Shown: positions 10,094 through 22,512 of the stretch, piece by piece
Numbering within the stretch: position 1 is the stretch's first letter
Layout of the letters: every line of letters starts with the position of its first letter
Assembly (NCBI GenBank): GCA_963921825.1
Contig: OY997591.1
Span: forward strand, 52,561,869-52,625,868
From: Erodium maritimum
Taxonomy: Eukaryota > Streptophyta > Magnoliopsida > Geraniales > Geraniaceae
Reading direction: 5' to 3'
Length of the DNA stretch: 64,000 bases
The notes under the pieces: model-generated
What the model was told of the DNA's origin: nothing
The model's database searches: none
The model's input: the letters and a program-made list of their open reading frames with translations, nothing else
Translations under genes and position numbers: made by a program

Positions 10094-10304
10094 ACGTACA
10101 GTGCCCTGCAAAGTCCATTCATGAAATGAAAATTATGCGTAATGAAATTGGAGAAAAGATATTGATTAAGTAAAATACCTTTGACAGAGGAGAGGAAGGG
10201 ATTTCAAACAAGGAAACAAAAAATGGTGCAAAAAGATATGTTTTGATGGGAGATTAAAACGGAGCATTTCGCGCCAAACCGGTCATGGCAACCGTTATAT
10301 AATC
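10094..10304 (-). promoter_or_regulatory. PIP5K-like leader intron, TATA box and E2F-type site
   Basis: On the minus strand a TATA-like ATTATATAA lies at 10295-10303. A TTTGGCGCGAAA sequence at 10267-10278 fits the E2F consensus TTTSSCGCSAAA exactly. A short untranslated exon probably runs from about 10265 to 10178, then a donor AAG|GTATTT and an acceptor TTTGCAG about 10112 bound a leader intron. No in-frame ATG is present in that first exon, so the ATG at 10093 is the likely start. Transcription itself is inferred. Confidence 0.5.
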
Positions 10305-10479
10305 GTCTACTTTAAATTTGGCATCCACTTAATGATTCGAAAAATTAAATGTTAACGATAATGAAGCTTATTCAATTGCACAATCTAGTCCAAACATTAA
10401 AATATGATATAAAAATATTCTATTACTCTTTAAATTTTCATAACTTTTTTTATTTTGACACTCGATTGATATCACGAGA
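10305..10479. other. AT-rich spacer upstream of PIP5K-like gene
   Basis: Short AT-rich sequence between the kinase promoter and the GC-rich retroposon-like block. I see nothing further. Confidence 0.4.
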
Positions 10480-11835
10480 ATAAACTTTTGTCTCCCTCAT
10501 CCCTTTTTTGAAACCCTAGCCGCCACAGCTGATTCCCTTCTCCCGTCGGCGGCGTCCAACCCAGACGTCGCCGGTTGGGTCCTTCTTGTCTCCCTTTCTT
10601 CCTCCCATTTCCCCTTCTCCCTTCTCTGCTCGTCGGAAGCTCGGTTTGATTGCAAATCTGGTTCGTGGTTGACACTCTCTTCTACAGCTCCAATTGGGTT
10701 CGTGGTTTGCTCTGGTTCTCCGACCACGAGCTCGTGATCATCATACCTGGTACACCGGGAGTGGTGCGGTTGTGGTTCGTGGCTTTCGAAAGTCGCTAGA
10801 TCTCTCGGAATCTGAAGGCGAGTGGCCAGCTCTGCCTCGGGACAGTGGCTTCTAACCTACATGTTGGAGGTGCTCGGGTTGTGGAAGTAGCAGCTTCTCA
10901 GGGTCGTCGGAGTTCTGAGTCGCCGAAGTTCTCAGTCGTCGGTGTTCTGCAAGTCGACATCGCGTCTTCAGAGACGTCTATTCCAATAGAGTGCGGGCCA
11001 GAGCTTGTTGGGTCGGGCCTTAGGCCGTGTCTATAGCAGTTTGGGCTGGACCAGGTCTGGATCCGGGTTGGCTGGATCTAGGTCGGCTGGATTCGGGTCG
11101 GCTTGATCCGGGTTGGCTGGATCCGGGTCGACATTTTTTAGTAGTTCGGGTGGTCTTCTCCAACTTCCTCGCCAGTGCTTTTCGATTCGTCGGACTAGCT
11201 CTTCTGTTTCTCGTGCCCTTATTTTGGGAGAGACCAACCTCGCTCGTCGATTTTGATCTACGGTCAGTTTTGGTTTTGGTCTCTTTTCGCGTTTGGTTTT
11301 TCTCGGGCTCCGGTATTATTACAGGATTTCACCTTTGGGTCCTCGTTTGGTGCGGGCGGACGAAGGGTTATCGACTTCGATTTCGGAACGCTCAGCTCGA
11401 GCTCTAGTCTCAGTTCCCTAGATCGTGTAGTGCTAGTTTCTGGCTAGTGGTGTGGTGGTGGAATCAGGGTTAATGTGCTTTTTCAGATCCTGTCGTGATG
11501 GTTCTCAGGCAGCTTGCTTCAGATTTTCTGTGGGAAGCGTTTCATGTTCTTTGATTCATTGAGAATCTGATTTCGTCCCTCGTCGTCGCGATTGGTCGGA
11601 AGCTCGGTGGTGGTACCCTACTTCCCTGCAAGCTTTAGTATTAACACTTTGCGGGTATAGTCTGGCTCGTGTACAGTATAACTACAAGCTTTCCCCTTCG
11701 GGTCCTCGCTTGGTATTGGCCGGCGAGGGGTTACCGGTCTCGGTATCGGAACGCTCAGCTCAAGTCTAGCTCTGATTCCCGAAAGTATTGATTTCCTACT
11801 GGTTGCTTGTTGGATTTTTTGGTTGTATGCTCGGT
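10480..11835 (+). mobile_element. ORF-less GC-rich retroposon-like sequence
   Basis: It opens with AAACCCTAGCCGCC and runs 1.35 kb without a credible protein. Bases 11040-11140 hold an imperfect array of GGATCCGGGTTGGCT-like units. A segment at about 11328-11412 recurs in diverged form at 11691-11780 (shared core CGGAACGCTCAGCTC). A similar GGGTCCGGGTGGTGG style occurs at the 5' end of the minus-strand retroposon at 45385-46684, which suggests a related element whose 3' end was lost when the chromovirus inserted. Alternatively it is a host 5' UTR. Confidence 0.4.
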
Positions 11836-14530
11836 TGTCACGCCCTAAATCCGGTTTTGACCGGATCCGAGACGCGAACTTAAAACAATAAATAATAAAG
11901 TAATTTAAATAAGAAAGGGGTCTCAAAATCAGTTTAAAACTCCGAACAACCACACGAGTCAACAGCTCGGTAAAAATAATAATAAACAAGTCAAAACAGT
12001 AATAAAAACTGTACGCCTCTAGACATTAGCCAAAACCCTCGCCAGCTCTCAAGCTCCGAGAATCTTGCTAGTACTGGTCCTGCTCAACACCTGAAATACA
12101 ACGAGGTAAGGGGTGAGCTTTCGCCCAGTAGAAAAAGTAGTTAAGGTAATGAACATCGGCTCACCACCACGAGTAACCGTCCCATTAGGGTATACTAGTA
12201 CAACACAACTAACTGCCAAACAGGGTCTCATAACCAAACTTACAACGCACTCAAACGACCACTTACACACAACAAAACAATAACCAAACAACAAACGTAT
12301 CACACACAAAAGCAACCAGCACACGTCCCGTACCGCAGTCCGCGAACACCGCCGGCTGTACATAGCCCGACTCCATCATATCATACCGGAAGCGCACGTC
12401 GGCCTAGATATCTTCCCGGAAACATCCCCCGTAGGGACACATATCATCTGGGTTCCTGGAAACATCCCGAAGGGACACATATCATCGGGGTAGAAACACG
12501 ACACCTAGTGCCAAACACGACCCGTAGGCCCAATACGACCTGTAGGCCCAATACGACTCGTAGGCCCAATCACAACCGTCGGCCTAGATGTCCTACATCG
12601 GCATACCCCCTCGATGTAGGCATCGTACCGGAATAACACACCGGGGGACCGCGCATACGTGGGACCACATCGTCGGCCTAGGTACTACCCCACACCGGTA
12701 CACCCCCTCGGTGCAGGTACCATACCAGAATGAAACTCCTCTTGGAACACACATCAAGATAATATCACGCATCGTAATGCCACAAATCAAACACGGCTCA
12801 CCAAGCCCAACAATCTTACCACAATTACACGACACGTCGGTCTATCACTCACCCGACCATAACACAACCAATGATTCACATCATATCAGTCGCGCCACAC
12901 TGGCCCACACATAGCAACAACATGTTACACCGAATATAATATGCCTTGACTCTTAATCTTATCGACACTTAGTCACAAAACATGCATCTCAATCAAGATC
13001 AGGCATTTCAATCAGCACACAACCTAAGGCTCGACATGGCCCTTCTACCAGCACGTCAAATTTCCCAGAATGTTGTAAGCGGCTAAACTAGTGAATCACA
13101 TCCTACATTCACACTATGACTCGTCCGATTATTATATATTTGAAAGCGGTTATTCTAGTGAACCACATCCTATATGCCAACTAGGACCTTTCCGGTTATT
13201 ATATATTTACCTAACAAGCATACGAGTAACTTTCTGTAATTAAATCGGTGTTCGCTACTTTCCCTACCTCAAGAAGAATACAACAACTACGTCTCCTAGC
13301 TGCTGACGTCCGGGCCTACCTCCGGTCTTCTTGGGCGAAGTCAAAGTCTGTTTTTAACAGGTAAAATTAATAATCAGTCCCAGTACAGTCCGAATCAGTC
13401 CTCTAATTTATTAGTTTAGTCCTTTAAGTTCCCCATTTTAAAATATTTGAGTTAATTAATTAAACTGTTCGACCCGGATACGAGAACCAGACCCGAATCC
13501 GACCCGGTTCAGAACCCAGACCCGACCCAGAACCGACCCAAACCCGGCCCCAGATCCGACCCAGACCCGGCTCCAACCCAACTCCGGACCCAATCCAGGG
13601 ACCTAGGCCTGGCCCAAGGCCCAACCGAGATCCGGTCTGGCCCAAGGCCCGTCCTGGCCCAAGGCCCATCATGGCTCAAGGCTCGCCATGGTCCAAGGCC
13701 CAGCCTGCTCGAGGTCAAGTCTGGCCCGAGTACGGCGAGGTCGAGGGCAACGACGGCGAGCTTCTGGTCTTGTGGTGGTGGCGGACGGCGTGAGGTGAGC
13801 TCGGAAGAGGGACGATAGTGGCTGGGAGAGGTGTCAGGGCTCCAGCGAGGCCGTGACCGTGACGCTGGTGGCTGGAGCGCGACCCAACCGCCTCCCCCGT
13901 CTCAAATCTGACGAGAATGAGAGGTTCTCCGGCGTGGGAGCTCTCGGTCGTCGTCATCCCAACGGAGCTCGCCACAGAGGGTTTTCAGGTGGGGCGTGGT
14001 CGGAGAAGATGAACGGGACGAGAGAGGTCACGAACCCTAGTTGTTTCCACCGTCATCGGCGCGATTCGAGCTCGGGAAGTCAAACCAGAGAGAGATCCTC
14101 GACGTGGCGTCTCGATTCCGTGCGCGGCGTGGTTTGATTCGTACGCGGAGGGAAGAACACAGCGAGGCGAGGGCGACGTTGCAAGAGAGAAAGAGGGAGA
14201 GAGCGAAGAGAGAACGAGAGAGAGAGGAACTACCTCGGTTCTCGTGCGCGGCTGCGTGAAAAAGAAAGGGGAACAGTAGGGTTTGGGTCGTCGCGTGGGC
14301 CTGGGCCCGGTGTTCGTGCGCGCGGTGCGGGCTTGGGCCCGTGCGTGCAGTGCGAGCTTGGGTCCGGTCCGGTTGACTGCGCCCAAAACTGACCCGGCCC
14401 AAGTTTGCTTCCATTTTTTTTCCTTTTCTTTTTCTTTTGCATGTGTTCAAAAATTCAACCCGTTTTCTAACCACGACGTTCCATCCGAATAATTTAAATA
14501 TTAATTCTTTTAACCTGGGTGGTCTTTACA
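11836..14530 (-). repeat. Chromovirus 3' LTR (2.7 kb)
   Basis: On the minus strand it begins TGTAAAGACCACCC and ends GGGCGTGACA. It contains an 18-bp tandem array (CGACCCGTAGGCCCAATA units, about 12505-12570) and a GACCCAGACCCGG-type low-complexity tract (about 13475-13600). The Arg/Gly/Pro-rich open frames here are by-products of those repeats. Confidence 0.85.
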
Positions 14531-15279
14531 GTCTACCCCCTTAAAAGAATTTCGTCCTCGAAATTTAGAACGAACGCGCTCCATTTGACCCTATCTCAGG
14601 GAACGTCCGATTAAAACTCTCAGTCCATTATCCCTCATGCACAAGGAAACACTTAAACCAGTTAGTCGATACCGCAATCCTCCGTCGGTAGAGACGTCGT
14701 ACCGACACACGCAGCTTGGTCGAGATATCCTATACCGGAACCGTCCATCGGTATAGGTATCATACCGGAACAATTCTCACATCGCACTTAAAACGGATCC
14801 AACCCACCGACACTTCTCCTCGACTACTCACTTCACTTAACCAAGTATCGCACACACAACAAAACAAAAGAAGCCCACGTCCCGTTACTCGGACAATCGA
14901 CGCCGGACTCCAAACGTGGTTACGCCACGACCAACCACACATGATAACACTAGGAAATAATACGCAATCTCAATCATTCTGACATTGGCCCTCACCCTTA
15001 CTGCTCGGTTAGGAGCGACAATACATCTTATCAACATCTTGTCGGAGGGCGTGCGCACCTCGAAACACCCAACTCGTCAGACCTCACTATGACGACACTC
15101 CACAAGGGGTGACATAAAATCATGATCAATCATCGAAGGTTACCTAACCAAAGATGTCGTGCTTACCGCTGACCCTCGCTCACATACTACCACTCGAACC
15201 AAAAGATAAGTCGTTCCAACCAAGGTACCACATGACTGAAGACACTACCATTACCGTTTCCACAGGGACCGAACGGCCT

Positions 15280-15393
15280 TGGATACCTCATGCGTACCTC
15301 ATCCTCGCATTTCCACATCGACTCTGAGCGGTTCTTAATCGTCCACGATCCACGCGACCCTTTAGTTTCCTCTCGAGCAACTCGGGACCACAA
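15280..15393 (-). pseudogene. Chromodomain tail fragment
   Basis: The reading WKCEDEVRMRYPRPFG fits the end of the chromodomain that plant Tekay-type integrases carry to target chromatin. Upstream it continues into a frame lacking integrase. Confidence 0.6.
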
Positions 15394-15738
15394 GGGTCAA
15401 CTGTTAATCCTCAAGTGTTCCCTACTTGGGCAATTGACCCGACCTACCATCCAACGCTTCGTACGGTGCCAGAATGTCACTGGCCTGAAATCGTTGTGGT
15501 AGTCACACTCAGCTAACTATTTCCAGACTCCAGCAAACGGTGCTCTTACTTCTACTGTTCTTTCGAAGGGGTCGTACTAGTTCCCACGGAACACTGGCAT
15601 TCGATCTTTACTTATTGACAACTGATGTGCATCGGTTCAAACTTCGCACCTACTGCCCGCCCATACGTGACTGTCGTATGCCCGATCGCACTGCCCTCGG
15701 TCGCCGGTCACAATCGATCGACGCCCGCATCTTGAGAG

Positions 15739-15927
15739 TCAGTCCATCCCTAGGATGACATCGAAAGTCACCAAGTTCAAAACAAAAAAGTTACTAATAA
15801 AAGGGTGGTCAATTACTCTAATCTCACACGTACGGAACACGCTCGTCAACCACAACGTACTTAGCTGGGGTGTCAAGACACCAGTACCGCACCAAGGTTC
15901 TACTCTTAGGCCCTCACGTCTCCTCAA
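15739..15927 (-). pseudogene. Retropepsin fragment of chromovirus
   Basis: The reading ends FVLNLVTFDVILGMD, a standard end of Ty3/gypsy proteases. The following frame is closed and the expected RT never appears. Confidence 0.7.
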
Positions 15928-16329
15928 GTGTAAGGAAGAACAAAAGAATGCGATGCATGTGGGTTATGGGCCCACCACGCTTCCGCTGCGCCACTCTGAT
16001 CTCATCATCACTCGGCCATCTCCCCTGGTCGTTCTGGCTGCGTACTGGTATTTCTGCGGTCCTCCGCCGCTCGGGTACTAGTCACTGATGACAATCGAAG
16101 AACGCTTGATACCTCACAATTCGGTCCTCTTAACTTTCTCACTCACGACCGACACTAGTCGGCACCGCCGCACCCTCAACTAGCGTGCCCAGGCACAAGG
16201 TGAGCTCAACAGCTCTAATTTACGTCCCAACATTTCAGCAACCAAGAAGAAAAGACGAGTGGGGTTACCCCAATAACAAATAAAACAACACTCAAAATTT
16301 AAATGGTAACCACGTACCATGAACGATCT

Positions 16330-17690
16330 CATGCTCGGACTCCTGCCTCTCCGCTCGGGAGTCGGCAACCGCATACACTCTGCCATGCGGTGCCTGGGTC
16401 CTCCTCTCGGGCGTGGTGGAAGTGCCACCTGTTGTACGACTCTCTGTCTCGACGCTGGCGCGCTCGCTGCCTGCCTCGGAGCTCTCTGCGTATGAGCCTG
16501 ACACTACTGGGACTGAGGCGACTGCCCAGCCTGCGATTGCTGTGGTCGCGGAGCCGACATCTCTCCAACTCGATCAGGACACCTAGCCGCGAAATGTCCT
16601 GGTTGTCCGCACTGGTGGCATAGCGGTGGCCCAGCGCTCTGCCTCACCTCAGGCCTGTCCCTCGGACAGTCTCGCACCGTGTGGCCCTGTTGTCCACACC
16701 GAAAACATGCCCGCCCTGTCGGAGCCGATGCGACGGAGGCCACTGATCCGACCTGTCGCGTCCCTATGAGCGGTGTTTGGGACTTGAATGATCCCGATGT
16801 CCTCTACCTCCTCGGTTCACGGGCCTCGAATGGCCTTAAGAAGCCGCTCGGCCTCTACCTGACATCCCGAACTCTAGCCTTCTCGCGGAAGCGTCAGTCC
16901 ACGGCCAGTGCCTGGCCCACCAGGTCTGAATATACCTGAGTCCTCATAATAGCGACTCGATCTACGATCGCGGGATGAAGACCTGCCTCAAACTGTCAGC
17001 AACGAAGAACCTTCGTCTGTACCATCTCCTGAGCAAATCGAGACAAGGAAGTGAATCTCGACTCATACTCGGAGACTGTCATACTCTCCTGGCGCAGCTC
17101 CAGGAACTGCTGGTGCCTATCATCCGATACTGACTGTGGAAAATACTGCTCAAGGAAATGCTGCCAAACAGCGAGAAGTCATCCCCCACGCGTGCCTGCT
17201 CGCGCTGCCACCAATGATAAGCATCCCCCTCCAGATGAAATGCTGCAAAGGACACTCTCCTACTGCCATCCAAAACACCTGAAGTGTCCAAGTCGCGGGT
17301 TATCCGCTCCATCCACCTCTCGGCTGCCTCGGGGTCTGGCTCCCCGAAGAATACTGGTGTGCCCAACTTGCGGAAGTCTCGCAGCGCTTGAGCGGTGTGA
17401 CTATCGGCCTGACTAGGCCTCAAGGTCGCGGTTGCAGTGGCAGTAGGAACAGTCTCCGGGATTGGAGCTATGGCCTCTCTCTGGGCAAAGGCCGCCACTA
17501 AGCCCTGAACAGTGCGGGTCAGCTCCTCCAGAGATGTCGCCTGGGCTGTCTCAGCCCCCTCGTGCTCCTCAACGGAAGTACCCTAGGCACTAGTCGCCCC
17601 TGCCGACCCAACAGTCGATGATCGTCTTTGGTCTCTAGAGGGCCGTCCCCTCGTGCCTCGCGGAGCATAAGTCCGTGCCACGTCGTAAAA
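16330..17690 (-). pseudogene. Chromovirus gag
   Basis: Gag packages the element RNA. The capsid-like region reads TPVFFGEPDPEAAERWMERI and GDAYHWWQREQARVG between about 17370 and 17190. Two CX2CX4HX4C zinc knuckles, CFRCGQQGHTVRDC and CHQCGQPGHFAARC, lie at about 16706-16575. An in-frame stop interrupts the N-terminal part at about 17585. The capsid frame is lost near 17180 (the ...DDFSLF point), and further stops precede the knuckles. After the knuckles the frame reaches the VYAVADSRAE sequence that normally begins the protease region. Confidence 0.8.
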
Positions 17691-18519
17691 CCTCTGCACG
17701 GATAACGCACAGGTTTAGTTTCGTAACTCGGAAAGAACAACGCGCCTTGAATAACTAGCGCCACACACTGCCCACAACAGCAGTACTAGTACTAGTAGTA
17801 TACTCAGTATAATATAGTCACACCATAGCACACAACGGAGAAGTCAGCACACTAGTGCGTCACAAAGATTACATATACGAGCAGCGGTCACACACAATTT
17901 CACACTCAGCAACATATTCACACAATGTACAACATATACTTAGTTTCAATTTCTTAACACGTCCTCTTTCTAACATAATATTCATGTTGACACCGCGTCG
18001 TTACAACCCGGTTCAAGCGTCCCCGAATTACGTTGTAACCACTTGGTATCTCCCCATTCACGTCCGGCTACATTGGCCCCTATAGCCAAATCGTGATGGT
18101 ACATACACTTCAGTTTCTGCAGAAAATCGGCCATGACCCGTTAGTAACTCAAATTAACCATCCGCTTATGCGGGACAACCAATTACCACCTACACACAGC
18201 ACTCGATCACAATTATACACACAGCAATTGATCTCAACTTTTACACTGCGGGTCTCGGTAATTTCACTCTTACCGCCCGACCGAGTCCATACTTGGAAAA
18301 CAGTTTAACTCAATTCAACACCCAACCACACAGGTTCACCAAAAGTCCACGGCACTTAGGCCGGACGTTTCACCAACCCGAGACTCCTTCCGTCTCGTTT
18401 CTACGCATAGGACATCTCCGACTTGCGTAACCGACACACATCAACCTAACGACCCAACTCTACCCACCTAATTGATGTACGATCCGAGGTTTTGAAAAAT
18501 CATTTCAAAATGAAACCAA

Positions 18520-18531
18520 GCTCTGATACCA
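18520..18531 (-). other. Primer-binding site of chromovirus
   Basis: TGGTATCAGAGC on the minus strand, three bases inside the 5' LTR, is complementary to the 3' end of initiator-Met tRNA. Confidence 0.85.
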
Positions 18532-18534
18532 AAT

Positions 18535-18911
18535 TGTCACGCCCCAAATCCGGTTTTGACCGGATCCGAGACGCGAACTTAAAGCAATAAATAATAAAGT
18601 AATTTAAATAAGAAAGGGGGTCTCAAAATCAGTTTAAAACTCCGAACAACCACACGAGTCAACAACTCGGTAAAAATAATAATAAACGAGTCAAAACAGT
18701 AATAAAAACTGTACGTCTCTAGACACTAGCCAAAACCCTCGCCAGCTCCCAAGCTCCGAGAATCCTGCTAGTACTGGTCCCGCTCAACACCTGAAAAACA
18801 ACAAGGTAAGGGGTGAGCTTTCGCCCAGTAGAAAAAGTAGTTAAGGTGATGAACATCGGCTCACCACCACGAGTAACCGTCCAATTAGGGCATACTAGTA
18901 CAACACAACTA
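18535..18911 (-). repeat. Chromovirus 5' LTR remnant
   Basis: About 375 bp match the terminal part of the 3' LTR with only scattered differences. The match stops at about 18911, and 15 bp later another element begins. The remaining 2.3 kb of this LTR is absent from the window. Confidence 0.85.
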
Positions 18912-19536
18912 CTACTTCAATAGGCATGTGATATATTAGCTCTAAATGGGCCTATTTTTGGTCTATAAAACAAAAAAAAACCCATTTAAACATCACTAAA
19001 GCCCATATTATACTAGGTCATGTATGAGTATAAGGGAAGAAAGAAGAGATATGGTCCCATTTGTGTGGTAAGAGGCGACAACAACATTTGGGGGGAAAGA
19101 AACGGTGATTTTGGCAAGAAAATGAGATGGCTCCATAGTAGCAACAAAAATAAGAAAAATCAATTCTCCCAAGCTCTTCTTGATTCTTCTTTTGTTTTTT
19201 CATGTAATTGGGAAGAGAAATTAAGAAAGGAAAAATTACAAAAGACTACGCATAAGTTGACACGTTTAACCGATATTTACCCAAAAGTTCAAAAACTATT
19301 GATGCATACCCTGAAGTTAAAACTCGTAACCAAAAACCTCTTCCGTCCACTTTTCCATCCAAATTTTGTTACCTTTTTCTGAATTACCCAAAATACCCTC
19401 AATTGTTACTCAGATTTACACCCTACCCTTTCAACCCTAAACATAATTCAGTTTTTATTTTATTTTTTTCATTAATTTTTTCCCCTTTCTATCTCTTTTT
19501 ACTTTGTTTACATTTTTTTTCATTTTATTTTTTTAA

Positions 19537-20509
19537 GGAAAAATTTCAATTTAATACCCTGACAAACATTTATTTGGAGTATAATACCCTAGCTTTTTTT
19601 TTGCATTTTAATACTCTGGCAAACATTTATTTTCACTTTCACACCCAACCGTTAACTTTCCTTCCAAAAAATATGAAAAGTCCAAAATACCCCTTGAGAC
19701 CAATCATATTTTCAAAACCTACCACAAAAAATCAGTTTTTTTAAATATTTTAAAAAACTATATTTTATTTCAAAAAATATTTTAAATATCAGTTTTTATA
19801 TATTTCAAAAATCATATTTTTATACATTTCAAAAAATCAGATTTATTTCAAAAAAATAAAAAAAAATCAGTTTTTATGTATTAAAAAAATAATATGTTTT
19901 TTTTCAAAAAAATATTTCAAAAAATATTTTATAAAATCAGTTTTTATATATTTCAGAATAATATTTTTTATATATTTTAAAAAATCAGATTGATTTAAAA
20001 AAAAAAAAAATCAGTTTTGTTATTACAAGAATCAGATTTTTTACATATTTTAAAAATTAGTTTTATGTCAAAATATATTTTGAAAAAAAATCAGTTTTTA
20101 TATATTTAAAAATTAAATTTTTATATATTTCAAAAATCATATTTTTATATAATTCAAAAAATCAGATTTATTTTTAAAAAAAAAAATTGAAATCAGTTTT
20201 TCATATATTACAAAAAACAGATTTTTATGTATTTCAAAAAATTATATTTTATTTCAAAAATATTTTTTTAAAAAAATCAGTTTTTATATATTTAAAAAAT
20301 CAAAGGTTAAAGGGTGTTTTTGGTATTTAAAAAAAAAACACGGTCATGTTTGCACATGACTATTTTCCATCCATTTTGAATGTAAAGCTAACGGTTGGAT
20401 ATGAAAGTGAAAATAAATATTTGTCAGAGTATTAAAATGCAAAAAAATACAAGCTAGGGTGTTATACTCTAAATAAATGTTTGCCAGGGTATTAAATTGA
20501 AATTTTCAC
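19537..20509. mobile_element. Nested MULE-like element
   Basis: Inverted repeats of more than 100 bp begin GGAAAAATTTCAATTTAATA and GTGAAAATTTCAATTTAATA. The right flank is TATTTTTAA (20510-20518). The left flank TATTTTTTTAA is the same apart from two extra T, so a 9-bp target duplication is likely but slipped. The interior is an AT-rich array. Confidence 0.75.
19735..20320. repeat. AT-rich degenerate array (AAAATCAGTTTTTATATATTT units)
   Basis: Roughly twenty imperfect copies of a 25-40-bp motif containing AAAATCAGTTTTTATATATT, alternating with AAAAATCAGATTT. It is non-coding. Confidence 0.8.
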
Positions 20510-21524
20510 TATTTTTAATTCTAAATATTTATGTATAAATTTCAGGTTTTTATTTAAAAATATATATATAATTTCATTTATTCTTTCAAAAATTAAGTTT
20601 AAATCAAATATTTATTAAAAAAATCCTTAATTTTTATTTTGAATTTTTTAATTATTTTAAAATTTTCTTTTTATTATTTTAATTTTGTTAAATTTCGCTA
20701 ATTTTTCGGTTATAATATTCAGTTTTTAAAAAATATATATATTAATGTTGAAAAAATATTTTTCTTTAAATTTCTAAATAAATACTTTTTTCGGTTGTTT
20801 CTCCGGCATTGACCTGTGCATCGAATTTGATCTGATTTTGTGTCAAAACAATAGATTCGTGTATAACCCTACCTAGATTCATTATAGTCTGGAAAAATCA
20901 ACGACTCAAAAATACCCAACAACTCGTGTTCATCAACAAATTCGAAAATCCACAAATTCCCCCACATTAAAATGTTCAACGAAAAATTCAAAAATCAACA
21001 AATTCCCAAACAATCATCCTTAACAATCAACCATCAACAAAATCCCCAAATTCCCCAGATTGAGCGAAGATATTGAAAAACAAGAAGAAGAAAAAATTGA
21101 AAAAGAAGAAGAAACGATCTGAAGTCAAAATCACAAAACCCTAACCACAAAACCCTAACCTACCAGAAGGACCTCGTCTTCTCCGGTAGGACCTCGTATT
21201 CTCCGGCAGGACCTTGTCTTCTCTGAAAATGACACGACGGGAGGAATTTCTAGAGGAAGGGTTAGAACGAGATGGGGTTCTTCTCCGACGAGCAGAGCCC
21301 TGAGGATGTTCTCGGTGCCAAGCTTTATCGCTACCGGTTTGGCAGATCGACGCTCCGAAAGGAGGAGAAAGACGCTGCTCTGGATCCGGCGAGCTCTGCG
21401 TCGGCATCGGTGGTCGACTTCTCAATCCTTTCACGGCGGCGCGATTCGAGGAAGGGGAAGAGGTTGTGGCTATGGTTTCATATATGAGAACGAGATGAAG
21501 AGGTGGATGTGGTTTCGTATATTA

Positions 21525-21670
21525 GGTTAACATTTTAGATTAGATTAAGTTAATTGATTAGATTAGATTAAGTTAGGTTAATATTTTAGATTAGATTAAG
21601 TTAATTCATTAGATTAGGTTAATATTTTAGATTAGATTAAGTTAATTGATTAGATTAGATTAGGTTAATA
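21525..21670. repeat. TTAGATTA tandem tract
   Basis: Three diverged copies of a roughly 50-bp unit with the core TTAGATTAGATTAAGTTAAT near the right end of the MULE. Confidence 0.85.
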
Positions 21671-22512
21671 TATGTATTTTAAATATGAATATACCTAATG
21701 GTATTTTGGACATTTTTGGAAAAGTAAACGGTAAACGGACGTAGCTGACTGACGGAAGGGGTTTCTGGTTATGAGTTGTAACATCAGGGTATGCATCAAT
21801 AATTTTTGAACTTTAGGATAAACATCGGTTAAACGGGCCAACTTAAGGACAGTCATTTGTAGTTTTCCCATTAAGAAACAAGGGAAAAGAGTTCTTGAAA
21901 GTGTAGAAATCTTAAAGGTGTGACTACAAGGACTCATATTCAAGTGTTGATGTAGTTGTACAAAAACAAGACTAAGATTTCTTGGAATTGTGGTCTAGAC
22001 ATCAAAAAGAATGTGGGTCAAGGGTATTTCAAGATATAGAATCAAGTTTGTTGATAGTTGGTGGAAGAATTGATTTTTTATTCAAGATATGGCTATGAGT
22101 ACAAGAACGAGAACAAAGGTGTGTTCTTGGAGCTTTGAAGTGACAACAAAAGATTGAATTTTTTTTCTTTTGTGGATTGTCATACTTTGTATTGAGAAAT
22201 AGAGAATTTTATTGTAATCTCTCGGATTATTTCTTGGGTAATACAAGAGCTCGTTGTTGTCCCGTGGATGTAGACACACTACCGAACCACGCAAAATATT
22301 GGGTCCTCTGTTCATTTTCTGCACTTTAACTTGTTCCGTTTTTTCCGCTTATTAGACATTCGTAATTTTATCGACTGAGTTTTGGGATCAGGGGTTGGAA
22401 ATCAGGAGAATTGTGTTCGCTAGAAATTGAATCACATCGGTTCATTTCTCTGAATCCAATTGGTTTATGGGTGAATCTTTTATTTGGTTTTTCGGGTATT
22501 GAATTTACTACA

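Larger units (their letters stand above)
11836..18911 (-). mobile_element. Tekay/Del-type chromovirus (Ty3/gypsy), internally deleted
   Basis: The minus-strand element has a complete 3' LTR (11836-14530, about 2.7 kb), a polypurine tract CTTTTAAGGGGGTAGAC just outside it, and an initiator-Met primer site TGGTATCAGAGC at 18531-18520 next to the 5' LTR. Gag with two zinc knuckles, a protease fragment and a chromodomain tail are present. The roughly 340 bp between protease and chromodomain cannot hold RT, RNase H and integrase, so these were deleted. Only about 375 bp of the 5' LTR survives. Where both LTRs can be compared they are nearly identical, so the element is fairly young. Confidence 0.85.
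19229..21869. mobile_element. Mutator-like (MULE) non-autonomous element, 2.64 kb
   Basis: It is flanked by a perfect 9-bp target duplication ATTAAGAAA (19220-19228 and 21870-21878), absent as a duplicate in the intact 3' LTR. The terminal inverted repeats exceed 110 bp, starting GGAAAAATTACAAAAGACTA and, from the other end, GGGAAAACTACAAATGACTG. No transposase is present. The interior holds a nested TIR element, a gene-like block at about 21060-21500 with three 20-bp repeats (GACCTCGTCTTCTCCG type), and a TTAGATTA-rich tandem tract. Confidence 0.9.

Noticed and set aside
13460-14400. Several Arg/Gly/Pro-rich open frames as host proteins
   Set aside because: They are frames through GACCCAGACCCGG-type repeats inside the chromovirus LTR.
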